From contig CAYUIJ010000056.1 of the NCBI GenBank assembly GCA_964444735.1, forward strand, positions 1 through 16,214: a stretch of 16,214 nucleotides of DNA. Direction: 5' to 3'. The position numbers and the translations under genes were made by a program. The stretch is from Phocaeicola_A sp964444735. GTDB lineage: Bacteria; Bacteroidota; Bacteroidia; Bacteroidales; Bacteroidaceae. This document shows, piece after piece, positions 6,633 through 13,512 of the stretch (its first letter is position 1; the number at the start of each line of letters is the position of its first letter). The notes beneath the pieces are model-generated. The model was given only the letters and a program-made list of their open reading frames with translations. It did not search any database and was not told the DNA's origin.

Positions 6633-7799
6633 ATGAAGTCATTAAGAAATTATCTGAATAAAATAAAACCGGATTTTGAACCTGGCGGAAAATATCATGC
6701 TTTTCGTTCAGTCTTTGAAGGCTTTGAGTCTTTCTTGTTTGTTCCGAATACGACATCGAAAACCGGAACAAATATTCACGATGCAATAGACAGTAAACGG
6801 ATAATGTCTGTTGTAGTGATCGCTTTGATTCCAGCATTGCTGTTTGGGATGTATAATGTAGGCTATCAGCATTATTTATATACAGGTGCAGCCGGAGGCT
6901 TTTGGGAAATGTTTTTTTATGGCTTGTTGGCCGTATTGCCAAAGATTGTTGTGTCATATGTAGTCGGACTGGGTATTGAATTTATGGTGGCACAATGGAA
7001 GCGTGAGGAAATACAGGAAGGTTTTCTTGTATCGGGAATTCTCATTCCAATGATTGTCCCCGTTGATTGTCCGTTATGGATATTGGCTGTGGCAACCGCA
7101 TTTTCTGTGATCTTTGCAAAAGAAGTCTTTGGTGGAACCGGAATGAATGTGTTTAATGTGGCATTGATTACCCGTGCGTTCCTCTTTTTTGCATATCCTG
7201 CCAAAATGTCGGGCGAATCTGTATGGGTAGCTTCCGATAGTATTTTCGGACTGGGAAAAACCGTTGACAGCTTGACTGCTGCAACTTCGTTAGGGATTGC
7301 TTCGGCGGCAAAAGCTACAGATGCCTATCCGGCATTTTCATGGGATATGGTTACCGGGCTGATACCCGGTTCTGTTGGTGAAACAAGTGTAGTCGCTATT
7401 CTGATAGGTGCCGTTATTTTATTGTGGAGCGGCGTTGCCAGTTGGAAAACAATGCTGTCGGTGTTTGTAGGAGGTGCATTTATGGCATATATCTTTAATG
7501 AATTCGGTCCGGAAACAGCAATGGCACATATGCCATGGTATGAGCATCTTGTACTTGGAGGCTTCTGTTTTGGAGCCGTATTTATGGCAACGGATCCTGT
7601 GACATCAGCCCGTACGGAACCAGGCAAATATATTTATGGGTTCTTGATTGGTGCGATAGCCATTATTTTCCGTGTTTTGAATCCTGGTTACCCGGAAGGA
7701 ATGATGATCGCAATATTATTGATGAATATATTTGCTCCGTTGATTGACTATTGTGTAGTGCAGCGTAATATTTCAAGAAGAATGAACCGTATAAAATAA
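6633..7799 (+). CDS. nqrB: Na+-translocating NADH:quinone reductase subunit B
   Basis: 388 residues from the ATG at 6633 (MKSLRNYLNKIKPDFEPGGK, a typical NqrB N-terminus). An in-frame TTG at 6600, overlapping the end of nqrA, would add 11 atypical residues. NqrB is the large integral-membrane core, with about ten hydrophobic segments, a covalently bound FMN and riboflavin. The flavinylation motif reads DSLTAATS with the acceptor Thr218, fitting D-x-x-[S/T]-x-A-T. Conserved stretches include GGTGMNVFNVALITRAFLFF and ATDPVTSARTEPGKYIYG near the C-terminus. It takes electrons from the NqrC FMN and passes them via riboflavin to quinone, coupled to Na+ export. The ApbE flavin transferase needed for FMN attachment is not encoded in this window. 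Confidence 0.95.
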   Translation: MKSLRNYLNKIKPDFEPGGKYHAFRSVFEGFESFLFVPNTTSKTGTNIHDAIDSKRIMSVVVIALIPALLFGMYNVGYQHYLYTGAAGGFWEMFFYGLLAVLPKIVVSYVVGLGIEFMVAQWKREEIQEGFLVSGILIPMIVPVDCPLWILAVATAFSVIFAKEVFGGTGMNVFNVALITRAFLFFAYPAKMSGESVWVASDSIFGLGKTVDSLTAATSLGIASAAKATDAYPAFSWDMVTGLIPGSVGETSVVAILIGAVILLWSGVASWKTMLSVFVGGAFMAYIFNEFGPETAMAHMPWYEHLVLGGFCFGAVFMATDPVTSARTEPGKYIYGFLIGAIAIIFRVLNPGYPEGMMIAILLMNIFAPLIDYCVVQRNISRRMNRIK

Positions 7800-7808
7800 T
7801 GGAGGAAT

Positions 7809-8825
7809 ATGGCTACAAAGGAATTTATATGTAAGATATGTGGCTATGTCCACAAAGGAGGTTCGGTTCCGGTCTCATGTCCGGTATGCAAGGCTCCGCA
7901 GTCTGAGTTTGAAAAACAGAAAACGGATTCCGTACTTCCTGAAGAACAGAAGCCTGTTTCTGAAAATCCTGTTGATGAAAAACAGGCAAAACCTTCATCA
8001 GAAAATAAGAAAAGCGGAACAAGAAAGTTCAGATGCAAGGTCTGTGGCTATATCCATGAAGGTGATTCCGTACCGTCAATATGTCCTGTCTGCAAGGCCC
8101 CGCAGTCAGAATTTGAGGAGATAGGAGGTGCCAAGAAGAAAATGGATACCAACAGTAATGCATATACAATTGTTTATGCAGCTGTAATGGCTATTGTCAT
8201 TGCTTTTTTGTTGGCTTTTGTCAATTCGTCTTTAAGAGATAAACAGACTGAGAATGTAAAGATGGATACTAAGAAGCAGATATTGGCTGCACTTCATATA
8301 AATGACGTGAAAAATGTGAATGAGGAATATGCCAGATATGTGAAAGCGGACATGCTGATGGACGAGGAAGGAAAACTTGGGGAAAAAATACCGGCTTCGG
8401 AATTTGTGACTTCTTACGAAAAAGAGGCTAAGGAACATTCACGTTTACATGTATTTGTCTGTGCAGTGGACGGTGAGACCAAATATGTGATTCCTGTATA
8501 TGGGACGGGCTTATGGGGAGCCATTTGGGGATATGTGGCATTGAATGCTGATAAGGATTCTGTTTATGGCGTATATTTTTCACATGCCAGTGAAACTCCA
8601 GGTCTGGGTGCTGAAATTGCTGCTGAGCCTTTCATGAATAAGTTTGTTGGAAAGAAGGTGCTGGAACAGAGTAGCATTGCTTTGGGAGTAGTAAAAAATG
8701 GAAAAGTTGAAAAGGAAGACTATCAAGTGGATGGTATTTCTGGAGGTACCATCACTTCTGAAGGCGTAAATGCCATGTTGAAGAGTTGTTTGAGTAATTA
8801 TGTCCAGTTTTTAACGGCAAAATAA
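7809..8825 (+). CDS. nqrC: NqrC with two N-terminal rubredoxin-like domains (unusual fusion)
   Basis: 338 residues. Residues 1-35 and 71-105 are two near-identical rubrerythrin-type rubredoxin-like knuckles, CxxC-x12-CxxC: C8, C11, C24, C27 and C76, C79, C92, C95, each ending CPVCKAPQSEFE. Each should bind one Fe(SCys)4. A K/E/P-rich linker (36-70) joins them. From M112 (MDTNSNAYTIVYAAVMAIV) the protein is a normal NqrC: one membrane segment (about 119-140) and a periplasmic FMN_bind domain with the flavinylation motif DGISGGTITS, acceptor Thr314 (Thr203 counted from M112). Known NqrC relays electrons from the NqrD/E iron-sulfur cluster to the NqrB FMN. The iron knuckles would lie on the cytoplasmic side. 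Start: ATG at 7809 after GGAGG at 7801-7805, spacing only 3 nt. The frame has no stop between the two parts; an SD-preceded internal ATG at 8142 could also give standard NqrC. Confidence 0.93.
   Translation: MATKEFICKICGYVHKGGSVPVSCPVCKAPQSEFEKQKTDSVLPEEQKPVSENPVDEKQAKPSSENKKSGTRKFRCKVCGYIHEGDSVPSICPVCKAPQSEFEEIGGAKKKMDTNSNAYTIVYAAVMAIVIAFLLAFVNSSLRDKQTENVKMDTKKQILAALHINDVKNVNEEYARYVKADMLMDEEGKLGEKIPASEFVTSYEKEAKEHSRLHVFVCAVDGETKYVIPVYGTGLWGAIWGYVALNADKDSVYGVYFSHASETPGLGAEIAAEPFMNKFVGKKVLEQSSIALGVVKNGKVEKEDYQVDGISGGTITSEGVNAMLKSCLSNYVQFLTAK
8123..8144 (+). promoter_or_regulatory. Internal Shine-Dalgarno and ATG inside the rubredoxin-NqrC fusion
   Basis: AGGAGGTG at 8123-8130, an eight-base match to the anti-SD, lies 11 nt before the in-frame ATG at 8142-8144, which is exactly where ordinary NqrC proteins begin. 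Strong SD sites are rare in this window. It may allow internal initiation of a rubredoxin-free NqrC, or be a fossil of a former intergenic region. The spacing is somewhat long. Confidence 0.45.
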
Positions 8826-8843
8826 GAGGAGACAAGAATATAT

Positions 8844-9476
8844 ATGAGCAGTTTATTCTCAAAGAAAAATAAAGAGTTTTTATTAGCACCGTCAGGAATG
8901 AATAATCCGGTAACGGTGCAGGTATTGGGCATTTGTTCGGCATTGGCTGTAACGGCAAAGCTGGAACCGGCAATTGTCATGGGGTTGTCTGTTACTGTGA
9001 TAACGGCATTCTCGAATGTTATTATTTCGCTGTTGCGTAAAACCGTCCCTAACCGTATACGCATTATTGTGCAGCTGGTGGTTGTAGCGGCTTTGGTTAC
9101 TGTTGTAAGTGAAATATTGAAAGCTTTTGCTTATGATGTCAGTGTGCAGCTTTCAGTATATATCGGTTTGATAATCACCAACTGTATTCTGATGGGGCGT
9201 TTAGAGGCTTTTGCCATGACAAACGGAACTTGGGAGTCTTTCCTTGACGGGATTGGCAACGGATTGGGCTATGCCAAGATTCTTATAATTGTGGCATTCT
9301 TTCGTGAACTTTTTGGATCCGGATCTGTCTTGGGATTCCAGATTATTCCCTCATCTGTTTATGAGGCCGGATATCTGAATAACGGATTGATGCTTATGCC
9401 TCCTATGGCATTGATAATAGTGGCGTGCATTATATGGTATCAACGTAGCAGACATAAGGAATTGCAGGACAAGTAA
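8844..9476 (+). CDS. nqrD: Na+-translocating NADH:quinone reductase subunit D
   Basis: 210 residues, an integral-membrane protein with six predicted hydrophobic segments. It belongs to the NqrD/RnfE family, paralogous to NqrE and arranged as its inverted partner. C31 (in LGICSALAVT) and C114 (in ITNCILMGRLEAFAM) correspond to the conserved intramembrane cysteines that, with two from NqrE, hold the [2Fe-2S] cluster at the NqrD/E interface. That cluster carries electrons from NqrF on the cytoplasmic side to the periplasmic FMN of NqrC. The start lies 18 bp after the nqrC stop, preceded by GAGGAGA, and the gene is translated in the same operon. Confidence 0.95.
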   Translation: MSSLFSKKNKEFLLAPSGMNNPVTVQVLGICSALAVTAKLEPAIVMGLSVTVITAFSNVIISLLRKTVPNRIRIIVQLVVVAALVTVVSEILKAFAYDVSVQLSVYIGLIITNCILMGRLEAFAMTNGTWESFLDGIGNGLGYAKILIIVAFFRELFGSGSVLGFQIIPSSVYEAGYLNNGLMLMPPMALIIVACIIWYQRSRHKELQDK

Positions 9477-9506
9477 TTTTTAGTAAAAGAATAATACCAT
9501 TACAAT

Positions 9507-10130
9507 ATGGAACATTTCATTGGTTTGTTTGTTCGTTCGATATTTGTCGACAACATGATATTTGCATTCTTTCTTGGAATGTGTTCTTATCTGGCCGTTT
9601 CCAAAACCGTAAAAACAGCTGTGGGATTAGGTATTGCCGTAACCTTTGTATTGGTTGTTACGCTACCTGCCAATTATCTGCTTCAGACAAAGGTTCTGGC
9701 AGCCGATGGCATATTTGGAATAGATTTGAGTTTTTTGAGTTTTATCCTTTTTATAGCAGTTATTGCGGCCATCGTACAGTTGGTTGAAATGATAGTTGAA
9801 CACTTCAGCCCTTCACTTTATGCCTCATTGGGTATATTCCTTCCGCTTATTGCTGTAAACTGTGCCATAATGGGTGCTTCTCTCTTTATGCAGCAACGCA
9901 TACTGAAAGGTGAGAGCGATCCGCAATATATTGGTGGAGTGGCCGATGCAATATCTTATGCGTTAGGTTCAGGCATTGGCTGGATGCTGGCAATTGTCGG
10001 ATTGGCTGCAATCCGTGAAAAAATGGCTTATTCAGATGTACCTGCTCCGTTACGCGGTCTGGGAATAACATTTATTGTCGTGGGTCTGATGGCAATGGCA
10101 TTTATGTGTTTCTCTGGCCTGAAAATTTAA
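9507..10130 (+). CDS. nqrE: Na+-translocating NADH:quinone reductase subunit E
   Basis: 207 residues, six predicted membrane segments, NqrE/RnfA family. It starts MEHFIGLFVRSIFVDNMIFA, the usual NqrE N-terminus. C26 (FFLGMCSYLAVS) and C118 (LIAVNCAIMGASLF) are the partners of C31 and C114 of NqrD for the membrane [2Fe-2S] cluster. It follows nqrD by 30 bp and precedes nqrF by 17 bp. No deviation from the family is seen. Confidence 0.95.
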   Translation: MEHFIGLFVRSIFVDNMIFAFFLGMCSYLAVSKTVKTAVGLGIAVTFVLVVTLPANYLLQTKVLAADGIFGIDLSFLSFILFIAVIAAIVQLVEMIVEHFSPSLYASLGIFLPLIAVNCAIMGASLFMQQRILKGESDPQYIGGVADAISYALGSGIGWMLAIVGLAAIREKMAYSDVPAPLRGLGITFIVVGLMAMAFMCFSGLKI

Positions 10131-10147
10131 AGAAAAGAAATAAAGAC

Positions 10148-11419
10148 ATGGAAATACATTTGATATTAGGCGGAATTGGAGTCTTTCTGACTGTAATGCT
10201 TGTATTGGTTGTTGTATTGTTGGTGGCAAAAAGATATCTGGTACCTTCGGGATCTGTAAAACTTACCATCAACGGGAAGAATACATTGGAAGCAGAATCT
10301 GGTTCGTCTTTGTTGAGCACATTGGCAGTAAATGGTGTTTTTCTGCCTTCTGCATGCGGAGGAAAAGGCTCGTGTGGACAGTGTAAATGTCAGGTACTTG
10401 AAGGTGGAGGAGAGATTCTTCCTTCAGAGGTTGGTCATTTCAGCCGTAAGCAACAACAGGAGCATTGGCGATTGGGATGTCAGGTGAAACTAAGAAATGA
10501 TATGAGCATTAAGGTTCCTGAATCAGTAATGGGCGTTAAGGAATGGGAATGTGAAGTGATATCAAACAAGAATGTGGCGACTTTCATCAAGGAATTTATT
10601 GTGGCATTGCCTCTCGGAGAGCATATGGATTTTATACCTGGATCATACGCGCAAATAAAGATCCCCGCTTATACGATGGACTATGATAAAGACATTGACA
10701 AACTTTTGATTGGCGAGGAATATCTTCCTTCATGGAAGAAATTTGGGTTGTTTGGTTTGAAGTGTAAAAACGATGAGCCCACAATTCGTGCATATTCCAT
10801 GGCAAACTATCCTGCCGAGGGTGACCGTATTATGCTTACAGTGCGTATTGCCACACCTCCTTTCAAACCAAAACCTCAGGCTGGCTTCATGGATGTGATG
10901 CCAGGTATTGCTTCATCATATATCTTTACGTTAAAACCGGGAGATAAAGTGATAATGAGTGGTCCTTATGGCGATTTTCATCCGATATTTGATTCTGATC
11001 GTGAAATGATGTGGATTGGAGGTGGAGCCGGTATGGCTCCGTTACGGGCACAGATTATGCATATGACCAAGACTCTGAATACAACGAACCGCAAGATGTC
11101 TTATTTCTATGGTGCACGCGCTCTCAATGAAGTATTTTATTTGAATGACTTCCTGGAGCTGGAAAAAGAGTTCCCGGACTTTTCATTCCATTTGGCACTT
11201 GACCGTCCGGATCCTGTAGCGGATGCTGCAGGCGTGAAATATACGCCGGGATTTGTTCATCAGGTTATTTATGAAACTTATCTGAAAGATCATGAGGCAC
11301 CGGAAGATATTGAATATTACATGTGTGGTCCTGGACCGATGAGCAAGGCTGTCGGAGGAATGCTTGACAGCCTGGGCGTTCCATCGGAGAATCTGATGTT
11401 TGATAATTTTGGAGGATAA
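10148..11419 (+). CDS. nqrF: Na+-translocating NADH:quinone reductase subunit F (NADH dehydrogenase flavoprotein)
   Basis: 423 residues from the ATG at 10148; an in-frame ATG at 10106 overlaps nqrE and is rejected. One N-terminal membrane anchor (about 4-27) is followed by a plant-type [2Fe-2S] domain with C70, C76, C79 and C111 (SACGGKGSCGQC), then an FAD domain with RAYSMANYP (R214-S217), and an NADH domain with GGGAGMAP (291-298) and YMCGPGPM (391-398). This subunit oxidises NADH on the cytoplasmic face and injects electrons through FAD and the iron-sulfur cluster into NqrD/E. The C-terminus reads FDNFGG rather than the common DDFG, a small variation. Last gene of the operon; no clear intrinsic terminator follows. 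Confidence 0.95.
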   Translation: MEIHLILGGIGVFLTVMLVLVVVLLVAKRYLVPSGSVKLTINGKNTLEAESGSSLLSTLAVNGVFLPSACGGKGSCGQCKCQVLEGGGEILPSEVGHFSRKQQQEHWRLGCQVKLRNDMSIKVPESVMGVKEWECEVISNKNVATFIKEFIVALPLGEHMDFIPGSYAQIKIPAYTMDYDKDIDKLLIGEEYLPSWKKFGLFGLKCKNDEPTIRAYSMANYPAEGDRIMLTVRIATPPFKPKPQAGFMDVMPGIASSYIFTLKPGDKVIMSGPYGDFHPIFDSDREMMWIGGGAGMAPLRAQIMHMTKTLNTTNRKMSYFYGARALNEVFYLNDFLELEKEFPDFSFHLALDRPDPVADAAGVKYTPGFVHQVIYETYLKDHEAPEDIEYYMCGPGPMSKAVGGMLDSLGVPSENLMFDNFGG

Positions 11420-11576
11420 ATATTAAATTCTTATTCCAGACTCACGTCCTCTTTATTATTATGTTTGAAACGGCAATAAAATAATAGGCCGATATGTTTT
11501 GATGCTTGTCTTTAGTAACTTCTACGGTTTTTCTTTAATAAACCTGATACAAAACGAATGGTTAATTATTGTGAAT

Positions 11577-11585
11577 GGGGGGGGG
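11577..11585 (+). repeat. G9 homopolymer upstream of the acyltransferase promoter
   Basis: Nine consecutive G in otherwise AT-rich DNA, two bases before the candidate -33 box (TTG at 11588). A tract like this is prone to slipped-strand mispairing. It is the second G9 tract within about 370 bp, both at the same gene. Confidence 0.9.
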
Positions 11586-11587
11586 TA

Positions 11588-11616
11588 TTGATGTTACTAT
11601 AAAATATATACCTTTA
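11588..11616 (+). promoter_or_regulatory. Candidate promoter of the acyltransferase gene
   Basis: TTG at 11588-11590, an 18-bp spacer, and TACCTTTA at 11609-11616, a one-mismatch fit to TAnnTTTG. Predicted start near 11622 gives a leader of about 100 nt. Confidence 0.35.
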
Positions 11617-11724
11617 CAGCGTGTATTGATAAATCCGTGGGGAGGGGAAATAAAGCGGGATCACCCGGCTCTTTACGGTAAGTGAATTATAGAACCCGCC
11701 TTAATAGTTACGAAAATTTCTAAT

Positions 11725-12856
11725 ATGAACAGGAATGATTTACGATCGAAAAGTATGGATTTGCTGCGTTTCCCTCTGGCTGTGGTAGTGTTGACTATTC
11801 ATACTTTTGGTATGATACAAGGGGAGTCCGTCTCTTTGGAGAATTTCCCGGTTACAGTAGAAATAAACCATTTTATAAATGGTTTCCTTGGAGGACAAAG
11901 TGTGCCGATTTACTATTTTATTTCCGGTTTCGTGTTCTTCGGGGGGGGGTAATTTAACGAAAGAAAAATACTTACATAAACTAAGGAACAGGGTGAAATC
12001 TTTGCTGATACCTTACCTGATATGGAATATGGTATATGTATTGATAAGGTTATTTCTGCAACTCTCTTCTCTTTTCCCAAATCATATTTTTTTGCATAAA
12101 ACCCGGTTGAATTTTAGCCTGTCGGCAATATTGGAAACCTTTTGGGATAATTCAAAAGGTATATTTTGCGAACCTGCGACTGCAAATGAAATAGTTTTTA
12201 ACGGATATATTTATCCTGCGGATGGACCTTTATGGTTCGTAAGAGATTTGATGATAGTGGTATTGTGCACGCCTCTGCTCTATTGGATATTAAGGCATAC
12301 ACGCTGTTATTTTGTGCTGATGCTGGGTGTTTTATGGTTTGTTTTAACTTATTGGAATTTAGAGCATATTTACCAGCTGCTGACTGCGTTCTTTTTCTTC
12401 TCATGGGGAGCATATATGAGTGTGAACACAAAAGATATGATGCATGAATTCGGCCGTTTTTTCAAAATATCCATGTTGATCTATCCTCTGTTAGCCTTGC
12501 TGTTCGTTCTGTCAGTGCATTATTTCCCGGATTTTTCCGGTACAATAAAAAGATTGAACGTTATTGCCGGTTTGTTCTTTGCCTATAATATATCCTCATG
12601 GTTATTAACCCGACATGTTTGTAAGGTCAGCCCTTTCCTTGCATCTTCCAGTTTCTTTATTTATGTAGCCCATAATTTGATGTGTATAGGACTTGTAAGA
12701 TTTTTCCTTTTCATGTTTCGTCCTGCTACTGATTTTGGGATGCTTTCAATTCTTGTGTCTGCAATTGTCATTATAGTGGCGATACTTTTGTTAGTATTCT
12801 ATTTTTTAAGACGTTATACGCCAAGACTATTGAACGTGATTGCCGGAAGAAGATAA
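11725..12856 (+). pseudogene. OafA/acyltransferase-3-type membrane acyltransferase, out of frame at a G9 tract (probable phase-variable OFF state)
   Basis: Two overlapping frames together make one complete membrane acyltransferase. The first, from the ATG at 11725, has family features SMDLLRFPLAVVVLTIHTF and SVPIYYFISGFVFF and then hits TAA at 11950-11952, directly after G9 (11941-11949). The second frame continues at once with NLTKEKYLHKLRNRVKSLLI and IPYLIWNMVYV, the next conserved block of the family, and runs with several membrane segments to TAA at 12854. With G8 (or G11) the protein is continuous, about 376 residues, a normal family length; G9 and G10 both end early. The enzymes O-acylate surface sugars. 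The rest of the reading is undamaged, so this looks switchable rather than decayed. A homopolymer sequencing error must be excluded. Confidence 0.85.
11941..11949 (+). repeat. G9 tract in the acyltransferase coding region
   Basis: Nine G between TTC and TAA. It encodes Gly-Gly-Gly before the stop in the current frame. Removing one G joins the N-terminal frame to the downstream frame as FFGGGNLTK. This is the putative slippage switch. Confidence 0.95.
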
Positions 12857-13002
12857 GAAGATTGCCGCAAAGGCAGTTGCAATGCGTTGAATTATATCCT
12901 TTGTAAAGAAGTTGTATATGGCTGAAAGGTTACATATCTTCTTGTTTGTTGCGAAGCTATGCGAAACGTTCTTCACTTTTCCAACTGAATGCGGTTTTTA
13001 TT

Positions 13003-13017
13003 CTGCCAAGATGGCAG
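13003..13017. promoter_or_regulatory. Inverted repeat upstream of groES, candidate enhancer or operator site
   Basis: A perfect 6-bp inverted repeat CTGCCA-AGA-TGGCAG centred about 84 bp upstream of the GG of the -24 element. This is a typical distance for an upstream activator site of a sigma-54 enhancer-binding protein. A second pair, CTGACA/TGTCAG, lies between it and the promoter. Confidence 0.45.
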
Positions 13018-13090
13018 CCTGACAGTCTTGCATCTTCTTTGTTTGTCAGTAATATAGACTTTATATCCCATTTTTGTGTCAGTTTTTGTT

Positions 13091-13107
13091 TTGGCACGGT
13101 TTTGGCA
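13091..13107 (+). promoter_or_regulatory. Sigma-54-type (-24/-12) promoter of groESL
   Basis: TTGGCACGGTTTTGGCA: GG at 13093-13094, exactly ten bases, then GC at 13105-13106, the strict GG-N10-GC geometry, with TGGCACG identical to the -24 consensus and one mismatch in the -12 box (TGGCA for TTGCA). Transcription should start near 13118, about 74 nt before groES. No good TAnnTTTG promoter was seen in the same gap. Confidence 0.65.
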
Positions 13108-13191
13108 TAAAGGATTGTGTCATGTTAAAAAGGCATGGCGGTAATATTGAAGGAAATAGTTAAGTAATAACAAATTTAAAAAAATAGAACT

Positions 13192-13464
13192 ATGAATGTA
13201 AAACCGTTAGCAGACAGAGTGCTCGTTCTTCCTGCACCTGCAGAGGAAAAAACAATTGGTGGAATCATTATTCCTGATACTGCAAAGGAAAAACCGTTGC
13301 AAGGTAAGGTTGTTGCCGTTGGTAAGGGAACAAAAGACGAAGAGATGGTTTTGAAAGTGGACGATGTAGTGCTCTATGGTAAATATTCTGGCACAGAAGT
13401 TGAGTTTGACGGAACCAAATATCTGATTATGCGTCAGAGTGATGTATTGGCAGTTTTAGGCTAA
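13192..13464 (+). CDS. groES: Co-chaperonin GroES (Hsp10)
   Basis: 90 residues, the normal length. It begins MNVKPLADRVLVLPAPAEEK, followed by the mobile loop that docks on GroEL (KTIGGIIIPDTAKEKPLQG) and the conserved VVAVGKG, and ends with YLIMRQSDVLAVLG. It forms the heptameric lid over the GroEL ring in the cytoplasm, enclosing unfolded proteins during ATP-driven folding. The ATG at 13192 is the only sensible start. groEL follows after 48 bp, so the two form the usual bicistronic operon, probably transcribed from the sigma-54-like promoter upstream. Confidence 0.97.
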   Translation: MNVKPLADRVLVLPAPAEEKTIGGIIIPDTAKEKPLQGKVVAVGKGTKDEEMVLKVDDVVLYGKYSGTEVEFDGTKYLIMRQSDVLAVLG

Positions 13465-13512
13465 TTTCAGACAATAATGAAAAGTTTAACAATTTAAAAT
13501 TAGAAAGCAATT

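Larger units (their letters stand above)
11420..11724 (+). other. Intergenic region between nqrF and the acyltransferase, with a G9 tract
   Basis: No gene is seen in these 305 bases. It contains a G9 homopolymer at 11577-11585, a candidate promoter just after it (11588-11616), a G-rich GGGGAGGGG stretch near 11640, and a weak stem in the leader (GCGGG at 11655-11659 with CCCGC at 11695-11699). No obvious terminator for the nqr operon was found. Confidence 0.6.
12857..13191 (+). other. Regulatory region between the acyltransferase and groES
   Basis: No gene is seen in these 335 bases. It holds an imperfect stem at 12906-12943 (AAGAAG with CTTCTT), which might end the acyltransferase transcript, the perfect repeat CTGCCA/TGGCAG at 13003-13017, the pair CTGACA (13019-13024) and TGTCAG (13044-13049), and a sigma-54-like promoter at 13091-13107. 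The leader before groES is A-rich without a Shine-Dalgarno. Confidence 0.6.

Noticed and set aside
11655..11699. Riboswitch or terminator in the acyltransferase leader
   Set aside because: Only a short 5-bp GCGGG/CCCGC stem with mismatches, no T-run and no recognisable riboswitch core.
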